NCBI GenBank assembly: GCA_033807775.1
Contig: CM066314.1
Location: 35,823,001 to 35,887,000, forward strand
Length of the DNA: 64,000 nt
Source: Saussurea involucrata
Lineage: Eukaryota; Streptophyta; Magnoliopsida; Asterales; Asteraceae
Direction of reading: 5' to 3'
Below are positions 19,833 through 29,975 of the stretch, one piece after another (position 1 is the stretch's first letter; the number at the start of each line of letters is the position of its first letter). Below the pieces are notes generated by a model, which worked only from the letters and a program-made list of their open reading frames with translations, was not told the origin of the DNA and did not search any database. The position numbers and the translations under genes were made by a program.

Positions 19833-22800
19833 TTGAATATTATTCAGATGGTTCATTGTGATGGACATTCATCCGACGAGAATACCGTCATTCCATCTCG
19901 TCGATCGTCACATCCATCCGTAAACGCTCGTGATCTAGACGAGGAGCTTCTACCGAGAAGTCTCCACCTTGCTCTTCACGACAACAACCATCACCTTGAC
20001 CTACATGTGGCATTCAACTACCAGATTATTGTAGAGATCCTTCGTGGCCATCCTCTACGAATCGCGTTGACCAAAGTCATCACCGTACCGGTCATATACC
20101 TGCAACAATTTTGGGCCACACTTCAATACTTCCCAAATCACCGAAGGGGTCCACATTTCAAAGCCAAAGTCGATCACTTTGATGCTCGCATAACTATTAG
20201 ACGGCTCTGACGTGCACTTGACCTACCGTACTCCGAAAATTTCGAAGACCCTGTTCCCGAGACACAACTGTTCGCTGATATCCAGAGTCTCGGATATCAA
20301 GACGCCCGACATCCAATTCTTAGAGGATCGTCCAAATTCCAACGCCAATTCCTACCGAGGATTTGGTATACCTTATGTTCGATCATCAACCGGTGTATGA
20401 CATCAAAGCACACCGGGTTGGATAAGTGCAACATCCCGACACTCCGGATATTCTATGCTATCGCGTTCAACCGGAACATTGACTATGTCGTAATCTTGTG
20501 GAACGAACTTATAGAACTGGTCGAGGACAAATTCCGACCACACAAGAACTGCAACTTCGTGCCCTACCAAAGATTCTTCCAGATCTTAATACACCAGATC
20601 ATGGAAGACAACCAAGAGATTCCTCGCCGAGAAGCTGCAGTCAAAGGCCCGAGCCAATATATGCATTATCTAAAGATGCCAAAGCGTATTGACTTTGCCC
20701 ACATCGCGGTTATTCCTGAAGCTGTTCTTGCCTATTCCGACCAGCAGTCTGAGGTAGTTAGGCAATATACAATAGCTAATGCACTAATGGTCCAGCCAGA
20801 ACCGACGGGACCTCCCCATGGTGCTATCCCACTAGGCGGTGAGGGTTTACATGTTGAGCAGGTTCAGGAACTTAGGGTTCATGAACGGGAAGAGGCGAGG
20901 AGAATATTAAGACTGAGAGTGGGTGGGGTGGCGAGGACTGCTGGTCAGGCATCCACATCCGGAAACGTTCGAATTCCAATCCTCGACGACGTGTCGATGG
21001 ATTCTGATGATGACCCAGATTTTGATCCCTATGCTTCGTCATCCGACGATGTAGTATCTGACGAACCACGCCGTACTGATGATGATTCCGACTCCAATCC
21101 CGATCATGACCCTGATGCGGATCTAATCCCGAGACACATCAGTCGGAGTCAACATATTGAGAGTTCCGAAGTTGATTCCGCCTGGAACTTCGGACACTCC
21201 GGGGAAATTGGTGACATATGGCGGGAAGAGGGAGTTATAGTAGAAAATATAAATGTGAGAAGTGAGGTGGCAAGAAAAGAAATGGGAGAGAAAGTGATAG
21301 AGTCGGATACAGTATTAACTACTGACTCTCCCCAAACCGATCGAAGCCGGGTAGCCACATCTTCTACCAACGAGCGTACGTCGCCGTTGCGTATTGAACA
21401 AGACATGGTGGACCCAGCCATGCAAAGCACAACCCCTCTAAGATACTCATCGGCATCTCAATTTGTCGGTGTTTCATTTTCCACAAGGGATAAAGCTCAT
21501 ACGCTATCGGCGACACACTCGGTGTCTGCTGATATTGAACAAGGTAGGCTCCTGCCCCGGCCACCGCCTTCTATTTCGAGCACGTTGAGTCTAGTGCCTT
21601 TTGGACATTCTTCCTTTCCTAGGCCATGCGCGTCGGTATCACACCAAGTTGAGGGCTTTTTTGCCCCAATCGGAACACCCCGAGTGTGGTCGCCATTTGT
21701 TGGTGCCCCACGAGGACTGGGTGGAAGTCCTGTCATGGTCAACACTATGCCAGCCATGAACACAGGCAGTACGGTTGCTACAACCGCTACTTCAACCGGT
21801 AACCTACGTGGTCTGGAAGTTAGTTCTATATTTCCCAATTTTACACATGAACAGGTTGTATGCATGCTTGGCCCGTATCCGCATTTTATTACGCTTCCAC
21901 TACTGGCGTCTACTTTAGGTGCTATCGATCATGCCTACAAGAAACATCGTCAAGCCATGCAAAGTACAGTTGAGCGATTAGCACATGAAGTGAGCAGAGC
22001 CGTTAAGGGCAAGGGAATTGCTGAATCGTCATCAACACCTCAGAATCAACCATCCAGTGCACAATCCGACCCACAAACATCACCGCCAGTACCGTTACAC
22101 CAAATCCCAACCGACCAACTCAAATTAGAGCTGTTAGCCCGACTCTTAGCCCAAGGAGATACTAATACGGCTGAAGAGGTAGACCTTGTTGGATTTCTAC
22201 GCCAACAAACCCAACCTCAAACCTCAACATCCACAAGTGCTGAATATCAAGCTTTGAACGAATCCATGAAAGAGATGACTAAAACCATCATTGTTGGCTA
22301 CCAATCCTTATCCACACGGATCACCATAGTTGAACAAGCGTGTGGGGTTCAAGCTCCAGCCTCACAGAAACGAAGACATGATGATCAGGATGATCCTGAT
22401 CAGCATGAGGGGGAGAAGAGAGCCAGGGTTGGTGAGTCTAGTGGTGCAGCGGCAGAAAATGTTGATGCTTCAGCTAGTGAAAGGGAAACGGGGGCTGGTG
22501 GATCGAATACTGACATGGTCCAAGTGGATGAAACCGAAGTTCTAGATGATGTCATAACTGGGGTTGAAAAGCCTTCGGTTGTTGACAATAGAACAGATGA
22601 TGAAAGGATGGCGGATGCTATGATTGTTGACTACATTGACATTGATTCTGAGGAAGAACCTGAGAAAACGACCGTCCAAATCAAAGAGGAACTAGAAGAT
22701 CTATTCGACATCACCGGGGTTATTATGGCTGTTTCGGATTCCGACAAAGAAACTCCAGATGATACTACTCAACCACAAACGCCGACTGATCAGAGTGCAA

Positions 22801-23787
22801 GTACTTCCGCTCCTCCGGCTCCAGTGGTACAAGTAAATGCTCCGGTAATACAAGTGCAAGCCGATGGTAGAATCAAGGATCCTGTACTCGAAGCTGAACT
22901 GGAAATCTATCAAGAAGTGATTGATGTTGAGCCAATGTATGTGGCTACAGGTGAACGAGTTAGGATTCTGATTCCTTATCAAGAAAGCATAAGGAAAGAT
23001 TTGTTTGTTAGGGACGCCCAGAAGATCGATATAGCAAAGGTATACGACGTTGAGAACTGGCCTTCAATGCGCAGGATTGAATTTCTACATGTCATGGGCA
23101 ATGAATGTCTGAATACAAATGTGGTGAGGTCAGATAAAGCTATTATGAAGGTGTTGAACATAGATTCCTGCAAGCTTTTCAAAGTCTGGTACCCGCAATT
23201 TACTATACAAAGATCCGATGGCTCCGAACAAGTCTTTTCTGAAGCAGACTTCAAGAGTCTAAAGCTTGACGACTTCTGCAGTTTGTATGATATCATGGCA
23301 CGAGCTCCTCAAAAGAAGATTGAATGGTCTTCCGCCTATCAGGGTGTGAAGAGGTTCATGCGGAACATCCTAAAATTTTCTTATCTTACGGATTTCCAAA
23401 TGGCCTTGGAGTCACACCAAGCCCGAGTAAACCTAAGAGCACCGACAGGCGTCTTTCTGACATTCAAGGTATTCCTGCTTATACCGTTCTGAAGAAACCT
23501 GAGCTTGGGGTGGTTTACAGTAATCAAGCCTCAAAGAAGAGATTTTTTAGAATCTGTGAAGCCAACAAGTTCAGTGACGGAACTTTCAAGTATATTCAGA
23601 TCCACCTTGAGAGTAGACTGCGTCTGGATGCAATCGGGGAAGGGAAGCTGAAAGACAAGGAAAAATGAGCTGATCAAGCAAGCCCTGGACGCCATTACAT
23701 ACCGGAAGGAGTACCGAAATGCACTACGATGGTTCGAGATCATCTTCGGGATTCGGAAGAAGTACGTGACCCCGGTGGACGCTTAAA
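19833..23787 (+). pseudogene. RE-A accessory ORF (aORF), disrupted
   Basis: One frame runs from ATG 19833 to 23492, broken only by a TGA at 20208-20210 that looks like CGA to TGA (Arg is expected in a basic R-R-L-x-R-A-L context). Near 23370-23480 the frame shifts and coding continues (Y-S-N-Q-A-S-K-K-R) to 23668, then shifts once more to end near 23787. Seen: an N-terminal part with A-L-T-K-V...Y-L-Q-Q-F-W-A, matching the spacing of A-L-T...Q-F-W-A in RE-B's accessory ORF; a long acidic, Ser/Thr/Pro-rich middle (residues ~380-1000); and a C-terminal part with F-T-I-Q-R-S-D-G (RE-B: F-I-R-I-K-R-A-D-G). No membrane span or signal peptide, so it is not a recognisable envelope protein. Function unknown. 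Confidence 0.75.
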
Positions 23788-23810
23788 CTCTTTGCCTCTA
23801 CATTGGTACA

Positions 23811-23821
23811 AAAGGGGAGAA
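23811..23821 (+). other. Polypurine tract (RE-A)
   Basis: AAAGGGGAGAA stands directly before TGTTAGTGCC, about 25 bp after the last accessory-ORF stop. Confidence 0.8.
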
Positions 23822-24200
23822 TGTTAGTGCCTAATATACCATGTTGTACCATGTAGAGGGACCATTTATATAATTACTAAGTTACAAAGTATAAATAGTA
23901 ACTTTAGCCTAGATTTCATTTAGGTCATCCATTCCTTACACACTCAAGTACACTCACACTACTATTCTCTCTACATTCTCTATTGTACTTATTTGATCAT
24001 CATTGATTACCAAGCCAACTTTGCTTAGCTCGGTCTAAAATGGTTCCTATTACTTCCAAAGATTTCCTTTCATGATATTTTTGCAAGTCCATCTTGAGGG
24101 GCGTATTAGATTTACTTGTACTTTAGCTTTCATTACTTGTAGTATTGGTTAGTTCATAACTAGATAGTTGGTTAGACCTTGTTAGAGGATGTATAAATAC
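23822..24200 (+). repeat. RE-A 3' LTR (right edge uncertain)
   Basis: Starts TGTTAGTGCC after a PPT. It contains a TATA box (TATAAATAG, about 23890-23898). Its partner LTR is outside the window, so the end cannot be fixed by comparison. Confidence 0.6.
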
Positions 24201-25071
24201 CAGGGCCGACACGTGCAGCCCGTGCCACCGCACAGGGCATCAAAGCTCAATGGGGCATCAAGTTGTCATCTATTACTAGTTTTAGGTTTAATAACTTGGG
24301 AATTGGACAACTAAGTTTTTACTACAAAAACAAACCAAAGCCTCATAGTGGTGGATACCTTAATGAACAAACAAATTTCTTAATGAATGAATATGATCAC
24401 CAAAAGTTCCGTTTGTTTACGTTTGTTTAACATCTTAACATATTTTCTTTACGAATGAACAAAAATAGAAAAAAATCCGTTTGTTTACCGTTTGTGTTCG
24501 TTCATTTGTTCGGTTAAGTTAAACGAACGAACAAGAACGCAAAAACTTTCGTTTTTTATGTGTTCATTTGTTTGTTCGGTTATGTTAAATGAAAGAACAC
24601 GAACAAGGCTTCGTTCGTGTTCGTTTTGCATATTGAAATTTGCAATCCACATGAGCACGTCACTGTATCAACAATTTTATCCTTTTTATCATTTTATATT
24701 TTGTAATTCGGAGTTTTAGTTTTTATGTCCCCCTTTGTATCTTTTTAATTATAATTAATAAAAATATCGTGGGGATGAGCCACCTAGCTTGACTAGGTTC
24801 CAAACCCTTTAAAATTTCGAAAGTTTCGTCATTTCAATTGCTTAAAAAATAGGCTTAGGGACATTTTGCCGCACCGGTTTATGATTTTAATTTATTTCTG
24901 TCAACATTTTTAAATTGTCTGCTTCTTTATGCAACGATCAAGAAATAAAGAAACAATTTATAAAACAATTCATTGCGCATGCTCCATTTTAAACAAATCA
25001 AACAATCAATAGAATTTAAATCATGTTTATGCTATTAACAACTTATGATACGAGTTAAAGCCACATCGCGA
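24201..25071. other. Intergenic DNA with hAT-like terminus, no gene seen
   Basis: Begins CAGGGCCGACACGTGCAG, similar to the CAGGGCCGG ends of plant hAT elements. Next comes AT-rich DNA with runs of GTTCGTTTGTT/AACGAACAAGAACG (about 24410-24630), which can pair with each other. I find no matching right end and no clear target duplication, and no conserved ORF. Confidence 0.3.
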
Positions 25072-26267
25072 TCAATTAGTTGCCGTACAAACTCTACGAA
25101 TTTCTCCTTGCCTTCCGGTTTTCACCTCAGTATTACCCATCTTCACCATGGCTCTTCCAAACTCGTTGTTGAATCTTAATCCAGGTTGCCCCCTGCTTCC
25201 CAAAAACCCTTGTACAAACCTTTGCGTCCTCCGGTCACTCCATAGTTTTGCGTCGGATTCAAGAACTCCTCGACCGTTCCTCAGGTTTTCATAGAAGGAA
25301 TTGCCAAAGCTATCAACGCTACCTGTATCAAGGGCCACACGCCTCAACCCATCACCACCATTGGGACAAAGTGCTCTGAGCTGGGGAAGGAACGCTTGGT
25401 TTATATCTGGGTCGGGTCCATTGGTATTGTTGAAGTTGTATAGTCTGTAGCTGAATAATGCACACGCTGATGTTCCAATTGTGTGCCCTCCTGGAAAAAG
25501 AAAATTTACATAGTTTAATTTATGATTAATGGTATCGCAATCGTTTTGTAGTAGTTAATGTAAAAGTTTGTGCGTACTTACCAACAAGAGTAACAAGATC
25601 TTGTGTGTTAAGACCTTTATCTGCAAACTTTCGAATTTGAACACTAATTGGGTCGTTAAATGCAGGTAAGCTTGCAGTATCAGATGCTTGTGAAAGCAAT
25701 CCATCTCTACGCCCTAATGGCACCTGCCAAGTACGTCCACCGGTCTGCAAGATGTCGGGAAAATGATAAATAACCATGATTAATTAACAAGTAGTTCTTT
25801 ATGCATAAACTCCAAGAAAGTATTCTAAGAAAGATTTTAATCACCTGGACAACAGAATCACGCGCAGCAAGGGCAAGAATATCCGCACAAGAGACCACTC
25901 CAGGACAGGTAGTTTCAAGTCGGGACTTTGCAGCATCAATAACTTCAAAGCCTCTCAAGAGGGAGTTGGGTGGTGCGGTCTTTTCAGTGGACGGGCCATT
26001 GATTAGAATAGACGCATCACAACCATTAACAAAACAGTCATGGAAGAACATCCTTAGTAAACCAGGTGCAACAGTGGGGTTGGCTCGGACAGCAGACCGA
26101 ACCGCTGATTGGACTATGGATTCTACCCTTGGGCAGGTGGCCCTATAGAAGCCCACACGAGTTCCTTGCCTGCCACGCCCATTGCCTTGGCCTAGTGAGA
26201 AGGTGGTGAAGGTGGCTAACAAGAGAACCAACAAGAAAACAATTTTGTTGAGTGAAGAAACCTCCAT
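25072..26267 (-). CDS. Class III (secretory) peroxidase, three exons
   Basis: Exons on the minus strand: 26267-25845, 25744-25582, 25490-25072. All introns are GT...AG, and the joined frame is 1005 nt (334 residues plus TGA). Signal peptide at residues 1-~26 (hydrophobic L-V-L-L-L-A core). Distal heme site R72 and H76 in R-M-F-F-H-D-C-F; calcium-site residues in N-G-C-D-A-S; proximal histidine H198 in G-G-H-T-I-G; eight Cys in the usual family positions for four disulfides. Normal length. The family oxidises phenolics with hydrogen peroxide in cell wall or vacuole (lignin, suberin, defence). The sequence most resembles what I recall of peroxidase N1-type proteins, but the subgroup is a guess. 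An ORF reading on from exon 1 is only intron readthrough. The gene looks intact and stands alone between elements. Confidence 0.95.
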
Positions 26268-26387
26268 TAATTATTACCAAAGATTGTTGGTATGTTTATA
26301 TGCCAAAGGAGGATTCTGTGTCTGAATTGAAGCTAAGTATTGTATTTAGTAAATGAGATGATGAAGGAGATAGAAGAGGGAGGGATG

Positions 26388-26397
26388 GTATTTATAG
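26388..26397 (-). promoter_or_regulatory. Putative TATA box of the peroxidase gene
   Basis: The minus strand reads GCTATAAATACC, about 120 bp upstream of the ATG at 26267. Confidence 0.6.
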
Positions 26398-26399
26398 CA

Positions 26400-28011
26400 G
26401 TTGTAATGAAAGTCAGCCATATTGTTAATTTGGATAAGAAAAGGTCAACAAACTCAACACAGAGATATATACGTATAAAATTAATTTATATAGGAAGCTG
26501 GTGAGAACAGAGAAACTGTCAAACTCAACAACTGGATTTATAAATATATAACTTTATAAATTGAAGTTTCATAATATTTGAAAATAAAATAGTTTATTTT
26601 ATTTTTAGATGTCACTTATATTTGGGACCGACCGTTTATCAAATATTTACCGGGTAAGTGTTTATCGACAAGAGACATCACTCTTGCTTAACTTATTGTG
26701 TAACATTGTCGGACATTTAAGCGGATTGTTAGCATGCGTGTTAAACCTGATAAGCACTTATCAAGTAATAGTTTTTTTCCTCAGTTACCGTGTAAAATTC
26801 TCGTCCCTTGCCATGCCTCTTGCCTAGCTAGTAATATTATCGCTATACACAATTGATAAGGTTAGTAATATCGATAAAATGCTTACCTGATAAGCGTTTA
26901 TTAAACGACCCCCTTGATAATATAATCTAATAACTAACATCAAATTATTTTAGCTTTTTGTTATTTCGTTTTATCGATAAAGACAAATTGTCGAAGACAT
27001 AATAATTTTATAAAAATTATATACATTATATAAGATGTTAATTCTCGTAAAATTAAAACAAATAAAGTCAAAACCCAACCAAATCAGACCGGCCATCGAA
27101 ATGTTCAAATTGAATTCATTCGAGTACTGCTAAAATTTATGAATATTTAAACAAACAAAAAACAATTGAACTGTTCAAAGAATGGTTCTTACGTACTACC
27201 TCCCAAATTATTTCATGCTATTATGTCAAGTGTCAACTAAATAACATGGACGGTGATTATGGCAGTAAGAGGTTGGTGGTACTTAAAATTAACCAATTAT
27301 ATATATATCATGTATAGTTTAATTATAATATTGATGCAGTTATAAAGTAAAGTTGAAATACAGTCACTGACGGATCCAGAATTTTTTCCTACTGGAGTCC
27401 CCTTTAAGGTAGCCTAAATGCCCGTAAAATTGCCCATTATATTTTTAGTCTAAATCCAACGTTTCAAGGGTTTTTAAAGTTTTTTTTGGTAGATTTTAAG
27501 AGATATTTAAGTTTTCTTGTGGATTTCGAGGGACTTTTTTTTGGTTCATATCTTGCCAGATCTGGATACTTTCGGTGAGAGTTGTTAGTTTATTCATGTT
27601 TCTGTTCCTATCTTGTTAGATCTGAACAGATCTGTGAAGCCTTCTTTCGTTGCTCTTGTTTTCAAAGTTTTTCAAAAGAATATTCAAAAGTTTTTGTCAA
27701 AAGTTTGTACGATTCTCAGATATTAGTACATATTTTGCTTGATCGAGTTTAGATTAGTAGTGTACGGAAGATCTCAACTATATATGTTCAGATCTGGCTG
27801 TTACCTCATTTATCTTGGTTAGATCTATTTGTATGCTTGTGTATATCTGTTAAATCTGTTTCAATTTTTGTGTTTAATCTTAGTAGTTTTTTTTGCTTCT
27901 CATTTCTTTCAAATAAATCTGTTTCAATCGTGTTATTCTGTTTCCTTTTACATGGTTATTGTATACTGATTCAAGACAAGTACTTGAGCCTGTTGTGGTT
28001 TTATGACTATG
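26400..28011. other. AT-rich intergenic DNA between peroxidase and RE-D
   Basis: No conserved ORF. 26624-26913 has partly inverted ends (GGGACCGACCGTTTATC and, on the other strand, GGGGGTCGTTTAATAAACG), suggesting a small non-autonomous DNA element; a related head occurs at 34113. 27366-27390 (CACTGACGGATCCAGAATTT) resembles a common plant DNA-transposon end. 27480-28011 is T-rich and may be the flank of RE-G's 5' region, which I cannot define. Confidence 0.35.
26624..26913. mobile_element. Possible MITE-like element
   Basis: A 290-bp stretch with imperfect terminal inverted repeats and several internal ACCTGATAAGC/GCTTATCA-type palindromic words. No convincing target duplication. Its first ~30 bases resemble those at 34113-34143, which speaks for a repeated family. 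Confidence 0.3.
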
Positions 28012-28016
28012 TCCAC

Positions 28017-29171
28017 TGTTAGGATACAAAATGTCCTACTTAGGCGATAGTTTTGTAAAGGGTTATAATTGTATTATGGGCTTGGGATATTGTATATGGG
28101 CTTGGGCTTAAAGGTGTAATAGGTGAGTGTTTAGGTAAAATTTCACCAGTCTCGACCACGACCAAGACAGGGAAGACATTTATTACACTTTTTTATAATA
28201 AGGTAAAATCATAATACTTTATCCCCTGATCAAAGTTGAAATCAAAAGTTATATACTTCACGACACTCGACCATGACGTCGTCTAGCTCACACGACTGTC
28301 GTATGGAACCTTGCGACCTCGACCAACTAACATGAGATATTTCTGTTACGTTTTCAGCGTTTAAATGCAAGAATCAATGTCATTAATGATCAACGGACAT
28401 AACCGACAAGGTCAATTATGAGCGTTCAACACAGAAACCGTTACGACCGTTTCCAGAAGCATTTAAGGAATCATTTAATGCACTCGAAGACTATAAATAC
28501 CAAGCTTAACCATCATTCAAGGGGGACAATCATCATCACACATCTGGAATCAACCGAACTTTAAGGAATACTCACTGCAAGAACAAAGAATACTCTCTCT
28601 CGAAAGATCGCTCTCGACGCACGAATCCAACGCACGACACATTGTTTTTACACACGACGCACCAGATTTTACATTTGATACACTCGTTACTTTACATTTA
28701 GAATCTTTCTTTCATTTGTATTGCGATCGACACCCGAAACATAAGGATATCTCCCCTGTTTGGCGACCATAGTGCAGCGGCGAAATCTTTCTTTCATTTT
28801 TTCCTCGTTGAGGTTTTTCCCGCGTCACCAAAATCTCTGTCTTATTTACGTATTTTGCCTTTGTCGTACGCTTTGTTGAAAGATTCCTATTCTTTAGTTG
28901 TTAAGTTCCACAATTAACCTTAAGTTATCCTTCTGGACGATTTTTGGCATTAACAGTGAGTATATATAGGATCTGTGTGTGTGTATTTAGGGTAAGAGAA
29001 TCATTATTGCAATGTAGCTCATAGTGTAAGTGTGTGTAATCTATAGAGAGATCCATTCTCTCTCTAGGATAGTCTCTTCATCAATAATACACCACATATT
29101 CCTTATTATCTCATCTTATTACTCAATCTATCCATTATGTGAATTGTTGCTTGTTAAGAAAGGGACTAACA
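28017..29171 (+). repeat. RE-D 5' LTR, interrupted by a solo LTR
   Basis: Matches 58657-58976: TGTTAGGA...ACTAACA, in two parts, 28017-28127 and 28961-29171. Confidence 0.93.
28128..28955 (+). mobile_element. Solo LTR (828 bp) in the RE-D 5' LTR, TSD GTGAG
   Basis: Begins TGTTTAGG and ends ATTAACA. GTGAG directly precedes (28123-28127) and follows (28956-28960), and the surrounding LTR is continuous without it. A TATA box CTATAAATAC lies at 28491-28500 near the middle. No internal region, so it is probably the product of LTR-LTR recombination. The strand is inferred from the TATA box. Its family is not recognised. Confidence 0.85.
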
Positions 29172-29173
29172 AT

Positions 29174-29185
29174 TGGTATCAGAGC
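29174..29185 (+). other. Primer binding site, tRNA-iMet (RE-D)
   Basis: TGGTATCAGAGC, two bases after the LTR end at 29171. Confidence 0.95.
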
Positions 29186-29975
29186 ATAGTACATCATTTT
29201 GATCAGATTTGATTTTGAGGTTTTTGCAAAACGTTTGAGTGTTCTTCATTTTTCATCTTATTGATTGATTTTGGCCATTTGAGTACATCAAATGGATCAG
29301 AATTGATCAAGGAGTGTTTGTTGGTAATACCTGAGTGATTTAATTCCGCAAAATCACTAGGATTAGACTCAGATTGAGCAAAATCATCATTTTCGGACTT
29401 TTAGTTTGCACACACTGTTTGGGATTGAAAATCAATTTTCTGTTGGTTTTTGGACAAAACTTGATGTATTAAAGTTGTCCAGAATCTCAGTGCGAACTTA
29501 CGTACCAATTTTCAGCCCAATCGGATCACTTTTGAGGATTAGACTTAAGATCGTTTGAATCTTCATCATTATCGCAACATTGGATGTTCATCCTTATCGC
29601 AGCCTTTAAAACGTGAACAGTAAAATATTGCAACTGCTCTTTGCGATAATTCGTTTTTATCGCAACTAATTACGTGTGAACAGTACCTTATCGCAACCCT
29701 CTATTGCGATAAAATCCATCTTTGAGTTAATCGCAACCTCTTTGTTGCGACAAAACTTCCTTTTTCGACAAAGTTGCTTGCGACAAACTCTGTTCTTGCG
29801 ATAATCTTGGGTTGAGACAAGATTTGTGTTGCGATAAGACTTGGGTTGAGATAAACTTTGTGTTGCGACAAGACTTAGGTTGAGACAAAAAGTGACTTGC
29901 GACAAAACAGTGTGAACAACTATTCTCTAATTAGATCAAAAGGGTATTTATCGATCATTAACAAGTAATCTAATA
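29186..29975 (+). other. RE-D 5' leader with hairpin-motif cluster
   Basis: A long leader between primer site and gag. From about 29566 to 29910 it contains many TTATCGCAAC, TTGCGATAA and TTGCGACAA words, for example a hairpin near 29689-29712 (TTATCGCAAC, short loop, ATTGCGATAA). The words resemble those in RE-A. Confidence 0.8.

Larger units (their letters stand above)
1..24200 (+). mobile_element. RE-A: decayed Ty1/Copia (SIRE-like) element, 5' part outside window
   Basis: What is seen: on the plus strand, in order, remnants of gag, protease, integrase, reverse transcriptase and RNase H (1-4204), a spacer, a second large ORF (19833-23787), a PPT (23811-23821) and an LTR start (23822). This order, with an extra ORF between pol and the 3' LTR, is known for SIRE/Maximus-type Copia elements. 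RE-B and RE-C interrupt it, and removing them (with one copy of each target duplication) makes the spacer continuous. That the pol at the left and the ORF at the right belong to one element is inference from order and strand. The right edge of the 3' LTR is not resolved, and 24200 is only where a different terminus-like sequence begins. Confidence 0.55.

Noticed and set aside
7753..23787. Calling the accessory ORFs retroviral envelope genes
   Set aside because: No signal peptide, cleavage site, fusion peptide or membrane span visible; the label env-like would go beyond the sequence.
25707..25844. Peroxidase exon 1 extended by about 45 residues
   Set aside because: The extra residues come from reading into an intron; GT at 25843-25844 and the conserved next exon starting T-G-G-R at 25744 fix the boundary.
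27480..28011. 5' LTR of RE-G split by RE-D
   Set aside because: The first 159 bases of the RE-G 3' LTR do not match anything here or at 58982-59308, so I do not claim it.
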